Positions 9,459-17,597 of a stretch of 64,000 nt of DNA are shown here, piece after piece (within the stretch, counting starts at the first letter, position 1; every line of letters begins with the position of its first letter). The notes beneath the pieces were generated by a model. The model was given only the letters and a program-made list of their open reading frames with translations, did not search any database and was not told the DNA's origin. The position numbers and the translations under genes are program-made. The DNA comes from Starkeya sp. ORNL1 (lineage in GTDB: Bacteria > Pseudomonadota > Alphaproteobacteria > Rhizobiales > Xanthobacteraceae). Location: NCBI RefSeq assembly GCF_012971745.1, contig NZ_CP048834.1:5465001-5529000 (forward strand). Reading direction: 5' to 3'.

Positions 9459-10547
9459 GTGGCGATGCAGAACGTCCTCGTCGACGAGACCAAGCTGCAC
9501 GACTTCGTCGTCGACATCTTCCGTGCCGCCGGCTCGTCCGAGGACGAGGCGGCGCTCATCGCACAACACCTCGTTACCTCCAACCTGCGCGGTCACGACT
9601 CGCACGGTGTCGGCTCGATTCCAGTCTATATCCGCAATCTGAAATGCGGTGACCTGCTGGCGAACCAGACACTGACCCGGGTCAGCGAGACCAACAGTTT
9701 CCTGATCTGCGACGGTAATGGCGGCTATGGGCAGGTGATGGCCTACGATGCCGTCGCGATCGGCATCACGAAGGCGCGGCAGAGTGGCGTAGCGCTGGTC
9801 GGCTTGCGCAACAGCCACCATGTCGGCCGCATCGGTCACTGGGCCGAGCAATGCGCCGAGGCCGGGCTGGTATCGATACATTTCGTCAATGTGGTCAGCG
9901 ATCCCTCCGTCGCACCCTTTGGTGGCGTCGCCGCGCGGGTCGGCACGAACCCGTTCTCTGTGGGTATTCCGCGCGACGGCAAGCGTCCCGTCATCCTCGA
10001 TTTCGCGACCAGCAAGCTCGCGGTCGGCAAGGTGAGAGTCGCCATGAACCAGGGCAAGCCCCTGCCGGCCGGCGCACTGCTGACGGCCGCCGGCGAGCCG
10101 ACCACCGATCCATCGATCTTGTTCGGCCAGCCCAAGGGCATCCTCCTACCCTTTGGCGATCACAAGGGTTGGGGCCTGTCATTTGCCTGCGAGTTGCTCG
10201 GTGCCGCGCTGACCGGCGGAAAGACGCAATCCGGGCCGAAGCGGCGCAACGCGACCATCAACTGCATGCTGTCGATCCTCATCTCGCCGGAACGGCTGGG
10301 CACGGCAGACACGCTCTCGCCCGAGATCGACACTTTTGTCGGCTGGGTGCGAAGCGGCGATAATGCCGGCGTGCTACTGCCCGGCGACGTCGAAGCCACG
10401 ACCACGGCCGAGCGTCACGCCAACGGCATACCCATCGATGCGAAGAGTTGGTCCGACATCGTCGCGGCCGCTCGCGAGGTCGGCGCTGAGCCGCCATCGT
10501 CCATCCTCGAGCCGGCCATCCAGTCGAAAGCTCGGTCGGCGCCATGA
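9459..10547 (+). CDS. Ldh-family (malate/L-lactate type 2) dehydrogenase
   Basis: 362-residue NAD(P)-dependent oxidoreductase of the malate/lactate/ureidoglycolate dehydrogenase superfamily, unrelated to Rossmann LDHs. Characteristic segments are NLRGHDSHGVGSIPVYI, GLRNSHHVGRIGHWAEQ and VILDFATSKLAVGKVR, the latter lining the cofactor site. The GTG at 9459 has AGGAG 8 bases upstream; an ATG two codons later is the alternative. It overlaps the following enolase-superfamily gene by 4 bases (ATGA), so the two act together. Likely oxidises a 2-hydroxy acid in the same pathway as the dehydratases; exact substrate not determinable. Confidence 0.88.
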   Translation: MAMQNVLVDETKLHDFVVDIFRAAGSSEDEAALIAQHLVTSNLRGHDSHGVGSIPVYIRNLKCGDLLANQTLTRVSETNSFLICDGNGGYGQVMAYDAVAIGITKARQSGVALVGLRNSHHVGRIGHWAEQCAEAGLVSIHFVNVVSDPSVAPFGGVAARVGTNPFSVGIPRDGKRPVILDFATSKLAVGKVRVAMNQGKPLPAGALLTAAGEPTTDPSILFGQPKGILLPFGDHKGWGLSFACELLGAALTGGKTQSGPKRRNATINCMLSILISPERLGTADTLSPEIDTFVGWVRSGDNAGVLLPGDVEATTTAERHANGIPIDAKSWSDIVAAAREVGAEPPSSILEPAIQSKARSAP

Positions 10548-11656
10548 AGATCACCGACCTCACAGTTACTCAGTTCGAGCAGCGCGGCATACGGGCGCTA
10601 ACCTTCGGCCCGCACAATGCGGCGACCACGGGAACCTCGACGCTCGGGCTCGTGACGATCAGCACCGATGCGGGACTGGAAGGTCACGCCTTCCTCGGTT
10701 CGATCACCAAATCGTCGGAACTCGATGCCCTCTCGCTGGTGCAGACGCTGAAGCCGATTCTCGTGGGCCGCGATCCGCTCGATCGTGAAGCGCTGCACCA
10801 GGTAATCTGCAAGCGGTTCCGCTCGACGACATGGCGCTGCATCGGGGCGGTCGACGTCGCCCTCTGGGATCTTGCCGGAAAGATCGCCGGACTGCCCATA
10901 TACAGGATGATCGGCGGCTATCGCACCGCGGTCCCTGCCTATGCCAGTTCGCCTGGCCACAACGAGATCGCCGAGTACGTCGAGGAAGCGCTGGAAACCA
11001 AGGCGCGCGGCTATCATGCCTACAAGATCCACCCGCCTCGCACGGGCTGGCAAGGTGATATCGCGGTGTGCGCCGCGGTTCGAAAGGCGGTCGGTAATGA
11101 CTACCGTCTGATGCTGGATTCAACCTGGATGTACACCTATACCGAGGCAGTGCGCGTCGGTCGAGCCATCGAGGAAATGGGCTTCTATTGGTTCGAGGAT
11201 CCGCTCGCCGAAGAAGACATCTACAACAGCGCAAAGCTGCGCCAGAAGCTCGACATTCCGATCCTTGCGACCGAGTTCTCGCCTGGGGGGTTTCATGCCT
11301 ATGCACCGTGGATCACGGCCCACGCGACCGACTATCTGCGCGGCGACGTCGCGGTGAAAGGCGGCATCACCGCCTGCGTGAAGACGGCCCATCTCGCCGA
11401 GGCGTTCAGGATGACCTTTGAGATCCACCATGGCGGCAATTCGCTGAACAATGTCGCCAATCTCCACATCATGTGCGGCATTCCGAACTCGGAGTTCTTC
11501 GAGGTGATACTTCCGGACGACGTGCAGAAGTACGGGCTGGTCGATGATCTGGTCGTCGATCAGAAGGGCATGGTCCGCGTCCCAGATGAGCCAGGCCTCG
11601 GCGTCGAGATCGATTTCGAGCGCATAGGTGCGACGGCCACGGCCATTCTTCGTTAA
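10544..11656 (+). CDS. Enolase-superfamily (mandelate racemase/muconate lactonizing) sugar-acid dehydratase
   Basis: 370-residue Mg-dependent enzyme with N-terminal capping domain and (beta/alpha)7-beta barrel. Metal ligands are D192 (LMLDSTW), E218 (WFEDPLAEED) and E244 (ATEFSPGG). The base motif on the second strand is K161-I-H163 rather than the K-x-K of mandelate racemase. D268 (RGDVAVKGG) and H295/H296 (EIHHGGNS) form the Asp-His dyad region. An acid-sugar dehydratase role is likely because it is coupled by a 4-base overlap to the Ldh-family gene and sits in a sugar-acid locus; a racemase is the alternative. Confidence 0.88.
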   Translation: MKITDLTVTQFEQRGIRALTFGPHNAATTGTSTLGLVTISTDAGLEGHAFLGSITKSSELDALSLVQTLKPILVGRDPLDREALHQVICKRFRSTTWRCIGAVDVALWDLAGKIAGLPIYRMIGGYRTAVPAYASSPGHNEIAEYVEEALETKARGYHAYKIHPPRTGWQGDIAVCAAVRKAVGNDYRLMLDSTWMYTYTEAVRVGRAIEEMGFYWFEDPLAEEDIYNSAKLRQKLDIPILATEFSPGGFHAYAPWITAHATDYLRGDVAVKGGITACVKTAHLAEAFRMTFEIHHGGNSLNNVANLHIMCGIPNSEFFEVILPDDVQKYGLVDDLVVDQKGMVRVPDEPGLGVEIDFERIGATATAILR

Positions 11657-12180
11657 CCGCAGACCGCCAAGAGGCCACGCCAGACCCAATACGGTCTTTC
11701 CCGATGTCTGGTTTACGGGCTCGCACCGCGATCGCGTTATGAATGCTAGCCCAGCCGTCAGAACCATAGCCGAGCCCAATGACACTATCGGCCTAGCTGC
11801 GGGGCGACGGCGAGCCAATAGCGCCTCGATGTGTCGTGTTGGGCAGCAGGATGCTCCCCCCTGGCGAGGTCGCCGCCATCCTCCCACGGCCGAACATCCG
11901 CTCGAAATCTTCTACGCCTGGGCGCCACTTGCGCCATCATCGCCAGACCAGATGTCCAATACATCCGTAACCTGTGCGGGGTGTTAGCGGGCGAGGATGT
12001 TCTGCTGTTCGGATTGGAGACTACCGCGCACTTCCGACAGAGACAGGAGGGGCCGTACCAAGTGTCACAATCGCCGACACCAAGGTGTTGGCGACACCTA
12101 AGTCCAATCGTGTCGACGTCACTGTGACTTTAGTGTCGCGAAGCGTCATGGACGCTGGAAAACCTCAAAAGGACGCACAG
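11657..12180. other. Non-coding stretch of 524 bases
   Basis: No open frame here has family-like sequence or coding character. The left 400 bases hold nothing recognised. The right end carries the regulon-type palindrome at 12084-12098 and several partly symmetric GTGTC/GACAC blocks (12061-12135) that form the control region of the VOC gene. It is also the border between the sugar-acid locus and the second catabolic island. Confidence 0.5.
12084..12098. promoter_or_regulatory. Regulon palindrome, site A (upstream of VOC gene)
   Basis: GGTGTT-GGC-GACACC, matching the core GGTRTY-N3-GAYACC shared with sites at 17366, 17501, 27671 and 27748. It sits about 83 bases before the VOC start. A second overlapping symmetry, CGCCGACACC-AA-GGTGTTGGCG, spans 12072-12093. 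Confidence 0.65.
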
Positions 12181-12741
12181 ATGAGCCATCTTGCCGCCCA
12201 GGGTCCGTCCGTCAGGGCCGTCCCATGCATGACACTTGAGGTCGTCGTCGTCCCGGTGTCGGATGTCGACCGCGCCAAGCGCTTTTATGGCAACCTCGGT
12301 TGGAGGCTCGACATCGACTTCACCGATGACGACGACTACCGCGTCATCCAGTTCACGCCGCCCGGTTCGAACTGTTCGATCATATTTGGTGAGAATGTCT
12401 CCGCGGCGAAGCCTGGATCCCTGAAGGGACTACACCTGATCGTGGAGGACATCGAGGCTGCGCGAGCAGATCTGCTCGGCCGAGGTGTCGCGATCAGCGA
12501 TCTCTTCCACGACGCTGGTGGGATCTTCCACCATGTGGAGAAAGGGCGCCTCACCAGTGGGCCCAATCCGCAGCGGAAAAGCTATGCGAGCTATGCCTCG
12601 TTCAGCGATCCGGATGACAACGGTTGGATCATTCAGGAAGTGACCACCCGGCTGACCGGGCCGGTGCCCGAAGGTGACACGCCGTTTACGACGCAACTGG
12701 CCGACGTCGCCGGTCGACTGCCGTCGTTGGTGTTGGGGTAG
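12181..12741 (+). CDS. VOC (glyoxalase/bleomycin-resistance/dioxygenase) superfamily protein
   Basis: 186-residue protein with the VOC pattern: LEVVVVPVSDVDRAKRFYGNLGWRL, a central strand YRVIQFTPPGSNCSIIFG, LKGLHLIVEDIEAARADLLGRGV, and the final DPDDNGWIIQEV with the usual acidic metal ligand. Often such proteins are lyases, isomerases or dioxygenase-like enzymes on small aromatic or oxidised substrates. The ATG at 12181 has AAAGGA about 9 bases upstream; an ATG at 12148 is possible. A regulon palindrome lies 83 bases upstream, linking it to the hydrolase and crotonase operons further right. Function beyond the fold is not assignable. Confidence 0.85.
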   Translation: MSHLAAQGPSVRAVPCMTLEVVVVPVSDVDRAKRFYGNLGWRLDIDFTDDDDYRVIQFTPPGSNCSIIFGENVSAAKPGSLKGLHLIVEDIEAARADLLGRGVAISDLFHDAGGIFHHVEKGRLTSGPNPQRKSYASYASFSDPDDNGWIIQEVTTRLTGPVPEGDTPFTTQLADVAGRLPSLVLG

Positions 12742-12891
12742 GTCGAGCCGGCGCTCGTGAATCCTCCTGGATTGGGCCGCCGCGAAGGCTGGCTGTCCAC
12801 AGCGTGCTGGCATGGATCGACGCGCCACAGGCATCGTTAATTACCTCATTGCCTATCGGCGTCGGCCAGATGGCCGCGTGCCTTTGGCTCG

Positions 12892-13743
12892 TCAGAGGAA
12901 GCCGCGGACGCGCTCGGCAATCTGATCGGCCGCGGTGTCCAAAGCAAAATGCCCGGCCTCCAATATATGCACCTCGGCATCGGATACATCCCGACGGTAA
13001 GCTTCGGCCTCGGAGATGTCGAAGGAGGGGTCGTATTTGCCCCAAAGTACCAGCAGGCGCGGATGATATGTGCGCATCCATTCCTGCCACTTCGGATAGG
13101 CTGCGACGTTACTGCGGTAGTCGTAGAACAACTCCGTCTGGATATCCGCCTGGCCGGGCTGGTTGAGGAAAGCGAACTCGTCGATCCACAGATCGGGGTC
13201 GTAACGCTCGACATCGGGATCGCTGCCGACATGGCGGCGGCGCGTCGCTTCGAGCGATAGCAGGTTTTTGCGGAGCGACTCCTCGTGAGCCGCACGGTCG
13301 GCCCAGAAGGCGCGGCGGGGCCCCCAGAGCGCGCTGAGGCCGCTATCGTGCGCGACGGCATTCTGAATGATCAGCGACCTCAGCCGTTCCGGATGGGCCA
13401 TCGCCATTCGAAAGCCGACCGGACCGCCATAATCCTGCATGAAAAGGCTGTAGCGGGTAAGGCCAAGCATCTCGGTGAAGCGGATCATGACTTCGGCCAG
13501 ATGGTCAAAGGTATAGGCAAATTCACCGGGTGCGGGCGCCGCGCTATGACCGAAGCCTGGATAGTCCGGTGCGATGAGGCGAAAGCTTTCCGAGAGGCGG
13601 GCAAGCAGAGGTTCGTACATCCGCGACGAGGACGGCAATCCATGTAGCAGCAGAAGCACCTGCGCGTCATGCGGCCCCGCCTCTCGATAGAAGATCGGCA
13701 AGCCGTCGATATCGATGGTGCGGTAGCAAACCGGGTTTTTCAT
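12892..13743 (-). CDS. Alpha/beta hydrolase, epoxide hydrolase/haloalkane dehalogenase-like
   Basis: 283-residue cytoplasmic hydrolase. Oxyanion motif LLLHGLPSSS; the nucleophile elbow is FMQDYGGPVG with Asp about 104, typical of epoxide hydrolases and dehalogenases rather than serine esterases. The acid is in LWGKYDPSF and the histidine in EAGHFAL. No signal peptide. Last gene of a minus-strand series of two related hydrolases, an SDR and a Tat-type epoxide hydrolase, all reading away from the palindromes near 17.4 kb. Epoxide hydrolysis is favoured; dehalogenation is possible because the halide-binding Trp cannot be confirmed by eye. Confidence 0.87.
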   Translation of the reverse strand: MKNPVCYRTIDIDGLPIFYREAGPHDAQVLLLLHGLPSSSRMYEPLLARLSESFRLIAPDYPGFGHSAAPAPGEFAYTFDHLAEVMIRFTEMLGLTRYSLFMQDYGGPVGFRMAMAHPERLRSLIIQNAVAHDSGLSALWGPRRAFWADRAAHEESLRKNLLSLEATRRRHVGSDPDVERYDPDLWIDEFAFLNQPGQADIQTELFYDYRSNVAAYPKWQEWMRTYHPRLLVLWGKYDPSFDISEAEAYRRDVSDAEVHILEAGHFALDTAADQIAERVRGFL

Positions 13744-13761
13744 GCAACCATGCCTCGCGTG

Positions 13762-14826
13762 TCAGAGTCGGTCGACGTCGATGATCGCTTTTGCAAATGC
13801 CTGAGGCGCTTCTTGCGGCAGATTATGGCCGACCCCGCCTCGGACGGTTCTATGCTCGTACTTGCCCGAGAATTTTCTGGCATAGGATTCGGGAGACGGG
13901 TGCGGCGCGCCATTCGCATCGCCTTCCAGCGTGATTGTGGGTGCGAAAATCTCCGGTGCTGCGGCAAGGCGCTTCTCGAACTCGTCATAGCGCGCTTCAC
14001 CCTCCGCCAGGCCGAGGCGCCAACGGTAATTGTGGATGACGATGTCGACGTGATCGGGATTGTCGAAGGAGGCCGCGCTCCGAACGAAGGTGGGATCGTC
14101 GAACATCCATTGCGGCGAGGCCGTCTGCCAGATCAACTTCGCGAATTCACGGGTATTCTGCCTGTAGCCGGCCACGCCCCGCTCGGTCGCGAAGTAATAT
14201 TGATACCACCAAGCCTGCTCGGCGGGCGGAGGTAACGGCCGGCGATTGGCTTCCTGGCTTCCGATCAGATAGCCGCTCACCGAAACCATCGCCTTGCAGC
14301 GGGATGGCCACAACGCAGCCACGATGTTCGCCGTCCGTGCTCCCCAGTCGCAGCCACCAATGATCGCCTGGCGGATATCCAACGCATCCATGAGGGCGAT
14401 CACGTCGGCGGCGAGCGCCGACTGCTGTGCGTTGCGCATGGTGCCTGCTGACCGGAAGCACGTGGTGCCATAGCCACGCAGATAGGGCACGAGGACGCGA
14501 AAGCCAGCTGACGCGAGTATCGGCGCGACTTCAACATATGTGTGAATGTCATATGGCCAGCCATGAAGGAGAATGACCGTCTGGCCTGTTGGCGATCCCA
14601 GTTCGACATAGCCGATGTTCAGCGGTCCAGCATCGATCTGCCTTGCCGGATCGAAAGACTTTGGGGGCCCGCTGCTCGCGACCCTCCGTGGCAGATCGGT
14701 TACCTGGCACGCAGCCTTTGCCGGAACACTCCTGCCGAGCTCAATGACTCCGATGGCGGCTGCTGCCGTGCCAAGGAAAAGACGCCGGCGACGATCGACG
14801 GCTTCGCACTTATCAATCTCTGGCAT
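13762..14826 (-). CDS. Exported alpha/beta hydrolase, epoxide hydrolase-like, with Tat-like signal
   Basis: 354 residues. N-terminus DRRRRLFLGTAAAAIGVIELG resembles a twin-arginine signal (RRxFLG followed by a hydrophobic run), with likely cleavage after AKAA. The hydrolase core has ILLHGWPYD, the nucleophile elbow IIGGCDWGAR (Asp about 160) and a late GGVGHNLPQEAP with the catalytic histidine. Asp nucleophile and HGWP point to epoxide-hydrolase chemistry. Export through Tat implies a periplasmic substrate. Its stop lies 18 bases before the next hydrolase gene, suggesting co-transcription. One of three hydrolases of this class within 5 kb. Confidence 0.87.
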   Translation of the reverse strand: MPEIDKCEAVDRRRRLFLGTAAAAIGVIELGRSVPAKAACQVTDLPRRVASSGPPKSFDPARQIDAGPLNIGYVELGSPTGQTVILLHGWPYDIHTYVEVAPILASAGFRVLVPYLRGYGTTCFRSAGTMRNAQQSALAADVIALMDALDIRQAIIGGCDWGARTANIVAALWPSRCKAMVSVSGYLIGSQEANRRPLPPPAEQAWWYQYYFATERGVAGYRQNTREFAKLIWQTASPQWMFDDPTFVRSAASFDNPDHVDIVIHNYRWRLGLAEGEARYDEFEKRLAAAPEIFAPTITLEGDANGAPHPSPESYARKFSGKYEHRTVRGGVGHNLPQEAPQAFAKAIIDVDRL

Positions 14827-14928
14827 GTCGATCTCCCGCTACGCTGCATGCTGCAGGGCGCTTCATGATATTGAGCAATTCCGATGTCGGACTGCCTGCG
14901 ACGGTCGCCAGGCACCAGGTATCCTCGC

Positions 14929-15729
14929 TTAAGACGCCGCCGGAATGCCGTAGCGCGAAGCGGGAACGCTGAGGGAAATCCGCGGAATGAGCTTCCTGCG
15001 TGCTGCCTCGTACGCAGCCCAGTCCGCACTGTCGGGAAGCGACGGGATAGTCACCAGTTCCCCTTGATCGAGGCCCGACAGCGCCGCATCGACAAGCTCG
15101 TTCGGCTCCATCACCATCGCGCTCGGCAGAACATCCAGCGACCCTCCGGCCACATCCCAGAAGTTCGTCGCCGTTGCGCCCGGCAGCACAGCCTGGATAC
15201 GCACATTGCTGTCGGCGAGTTCCTTGATCAGGGAGAGGCTAAAAGCGAGCACGAACGCTTTCGTCCCCCCATAGACTCCGTTGAGGAACTCCGGGGCGAT
15301 GGCGGACCCGACATTGATGACAGTGCCGTGTCCGCGCGCCACGAATGCGGGGACGGCGGCATAGGTCAGCCGCGTCAACGCCGTGACATTCAGCTCGATC
15401 ATCGTTTCCATGTCATCGACGTTTGCCTGTAGAAGAGGCGCAACAGCGCCGACACCCGCGTTGTTGACGAGCACGGTGATCTCTCCGTCGCTCTGGAGGA
15501 GTGTTTCGATCCGTCGCACATCATCGTGCTTCGTGAGATCGGCGGCGACCACCTGGATCGATCGACCCGTCGCGTCGGAAATCTCCCTGGCGACCCCATC
15601 GAGTTGGACCTGGCTGCGAGCCACCAGAATGAGATCGAATCCCCGACGGGCCAGTCGATCGGCATAAATCGCTCCGATCCCGGAGGAGGCGCCCGTCACC
15701 AAAGCGGTGCCCCTGGTGGAATTCGCCAT
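14929..15729 (-). CDS. Short-chain dehydrogenase/reductase (SDR)
   Basis: About 266-residue classical SDR. Cofactor motif TGASSGIGAIYADRLARRG, NNAG motif LVNNAGVGAVAP, active site Ser in NVGSAIAPEF and YGGTKAF (Tyr-x-x-x-Lys). GGGAG lies 7 bases before the ATG at 15729 (MANSTRG); an ATG two codons upstream is also possible. Arg after the second strand (LVARSQ) suggests NADPH. Between the Ohr fragment and the two downstream hydrolases on the same strand; a likely role is oxidising or reducing the diol or ketone made by the hydrolases (inference). Confidence 0.88.
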   Translation of the reverse strand: MANSTRGTALVTGASSGIGAIYADRLARRGFDLILVARSQVQLDGVAREISDATGRSIQVVAADLTKHDDVRRIETLLQSDGEITVLVNNAGVGAVAPLLQANVDDMETMIELNVTALTRLTYAAVPAFVARGHGTVINVGSAIAPEFLNGVYGGTKAFVLAFSLSLIKELADSNVRIQAVLPGATATNFWDVAGGSLDVLPSAMVMEPNELVDAALSGLDQGELVTIPSLPDSADWAAYEAARRKLIPRISLSVPASRYGIPAAS

Positions 15730-15814
15730 GTTCATTCTCCCAACGTGATGCGCCCGGCTAGCGCGCGAGCGAGGGGGGGCGTGCACACGCGAACCATCGC
15801 GGTTGCCCGCCGCT

Positions 15815-15913
15815 TCACCCGTTCCAGGTGACCGGGCTTCGGGATGCGCCGCCTTCGCGGCCTCCCGTCGTATGGACCTTGGCCGTGTAAAGTAACTTGC
15901 TCTGCTCGTTCAT
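15815..15913 (-). pseudogene. N-terminal fragment of an Ohr-type organic hydroperoxide resistance protein
   Basis: A minus-strand ATG at 15913, preceded by AGAGGAA, opens a 32-residue frame containing LLYTAKVHTTGGREGGASRS. This is close to the conserved N-terminus of Ohr/OsmC peroxiredoxins (LYTAKATATGGRDGR). The frame then ends and neither alternative frame continues with Ohr sequence, including the two redox cysteines. It is therefore a truncated remnant, probably left by a deletion between the epoxide hydrolase and the SDR. It could still be translated as a short peptide. Confidence 0.65.
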
Positions 15914-15995
15914 GGCTTCCTCTGGGATGAGAGGGGTGTCGAGAAACGGCGAACCAATCGGCCGGCACGCCGCCGGCCGCTGCACGTTGGCGCGC

Positions 15996-17273
15996 TTACG
16001 CCCGCACGCCGCGGAAAGCGCCGCGTAACTCGGCGCTGAAAGCGGCAGGCTGCTCCCAGGCTGCAAAGTGCCCGCCCTTGGCCAGGCGGTTGAAATGGAT
16101 CAGCTTCGGGAAGGCCTTCTCAGCCCAGCTCCGTGGCGCGGCATAAATCTCGTCAGGAAAGACGCTGACGGCGACCGGGATGGTGATGTGCTTGGGAGCG
16201 AAGAAGGCCAGCTTGTTCTCCCAGTAAAGCCGGGCAGACGAGACCGCCGTGCCGGTCAACCAGTACAGCGTGATGTTGTCGAGGATGTCATCGCGCGTCA
16301 GGCCCTCGGTCTCACCATTGAAGACCCTTACGATGAGCTCATAGCTGCGCGCGTCATGGTCGAGCATCCAGGCAGCGAGCCCGATCGGTGAATCTTCGAG
16401 CGCGTACAGGCTCTGCGGGCGGTTCGACATCTCCTGCGCGTAGCCAAGCCCGTGCTTGTAGAAGAAATCGAGCTGGTCGTAGGCATTCTTCTCATCCGCG
16501 GGCAAGCCGGCCGGCGCCGGGCCGCCGGCGGCCAGAGCCTTGGCGATATCGTCCGGGACGGTTGCCGGCATGTTGGTGTGAATTGCGAGAAGTTCCGGCG
16601 GCGCTTGAACCGCCATCTGCTCGGAGACTGCATCTCCCCAGTCGCCACCCTGGGCGACAAACTGAGTATAGCCCAGGCGCTTCATCAATACAGTCCAGGC
16701 ACGAGCGACGCGCTGGGGATTCCAGCCGGTGGCGGTCGGCTTGGCCGAGAAGCCGTGGCCCGGCAGCGAGGGGATCACCACGTCGAACGCGTCCTCTGCC
16801 GTTCCGCCATAAGCGGTCGGATCGGTCAGGGGGCCGATGATCTTCATCTGCTCGATTACCGAACCGGGCCAGCCATGAGTGATGATCACCGGCAGTGCAT
16901 TGCGATGCTTCGAGCGGACGTGGATAAAGTGAATATCCAGCCCATCGATCTCGACCAGGAACATCGGCATGGCGTTCAATCGCGCCTCGACCTTCCGCCA
17001 GTCATGATCTGCCTGCCAATACTGTGCAAGTTTGCGCATGGTGGCGAGTTGCACACCTTGTGAGGAGTCGCCGACCAGTTCTTGCGTCGGCCACTTCGTG
17101 GCGGCGATCCGCCGGCGAAGATCGGTGAGCGCGTCGTCGGAAAAGCGGACCTGGAAGGGACGAATCTCGTCGGCTGCGGCATTGAGCGGGGTGGGCATCA
17201 TGGTAGCTACTCCGGCGGCAGCGGCGGCGATGAGCACGTCGCGCCGCGTAGGGGATGGCCTGGGTTCCAGCAT
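15996..17273 (-). CDS. Epoxide hydrolase with EHN domain and Tat signal
   Basis: About 425 residues. The N-terminus SPTRRDVLIAAAAAGVATMMP is a twin-arginine-like signal with cleavage near NAAA. The EHN domain follows (PFQVRFSDDALTDLRRRIAATKWP) and then the alpha/beta core: ITHGWPGSVIE, nucleophile Asp about 211 in VAQGGDWGDAVS, and histidine in KGGHFAAWEQP. This matches microsomal-type epoxide hydrolases. AGGAG lies about 8 bases before the ATG at 17273; the longer reading to 17402 would run through palindrome B. First gene of the minus-strand hydrolase/SDR series; site B is 93 bases upstream. Confidence 0.9.
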   Translation of the reverse strand: MLEPRPSPTRRDVLIAAAAAGVATMMPTPLNAAADEIRPFQVRFSDDALTDLRRRIAATKWPTQELVGDSSQGVQLATMRKLAQYWQADHDWRKVEARLNAMPMFLVEIDGLDIHFIHVRSKHRNALPVIITHGWPGSVIEQMKIIGPLTDPTAYGGTAEDAFDVVIPSLPGHGFSAKPTATGWNPQRVARAWTVLMKRLGYTQFVAQGGDWGDAVSEQMAVQAPPELLAIHTNMPATVPDDIAKALAAGGPAPAGLPADEKNAYDQLDFFYKHGLGYAQEMSNRPQSLYALEDSPIGLAAWMLDHDARSYELIVRVFNGETEGLTRDDILDNITLYWLTGTAVSSARLYWENKLAFFAPKHITIPVAVSVFPDEIYAAPRSWAEKAFPKLIHFNRLAKGGHFAAWEQPAAFSAELRGAFRGVRA

Positions 17274-17365
17274 GGCGGTTCTCCTCTGCAGCCACCCAAG
17301 CGGCTGGGTGAGCACGTTTCTTCGATGATCGTTGCCCATCAGCTGCGGCGTGGCGATTGCACTAT

Positions 17366-17380
17366 GGTGTCCCCGATACC
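17366..17380. promoter_or_regulatory. Regulon palindrome, site B (for the minus-strand epoxide hydrolase)
   Basis: GGTGTC-CCC-GATACC with flanking AT and TT, matching the shared core. It sits 93 bases upstream of the epoxide hydrolase ATG at 17273 and 117 bases from site C, in the divergent 324-base control region. That region holds no other recognised feature apart from site C and a 14-base repeat at 17471. Confidence 0.65.
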
Positions 17381-17495
17381 TTGATGTCGGGCGGCAATGC
17401 ATTCCCCGGCTCCACCGGGGCCGAAAATCTCAAAGCTGATAAAAGATCGGGGCGCGAATATTACAACCGATTGAATATATTCGGCAAAATCCAAT

Positions 17496-17520
17496 ACCAA
17501 GGTATCGGCGATACCTTGGT
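17496..17520. promoter_or_regulatory. Regulon palindrome, site C: perfect 25-base palindrome
   Basis: The arms ACCAAGGTATCG and CGATACCTTGGT are exact reverse complements around a single central G. The core GGTATC-GGC-GATACC is at 17501-17515. It ends 77 bases before the GTG of the crotonase gene. It is the best match of the five sites and probably the strongest binding site for a dimeric regulator. Confidence 0.75.
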
Positions 17521-17597
17521 GCCATGGAGCATATTGCTGAAGTCTGCAATCTAAGTCTTGCGGGCCTTTTCCAGCGGATTCTCCACAGGAGGCAGAT

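Noticed and set aside
17357..17554. 65-codon frame covering palindromes B and C
   Set aside because: It consists of the divergent control region; the similar peptides GVPDTL and GIGDTLV are just the two copies of the operator translated.
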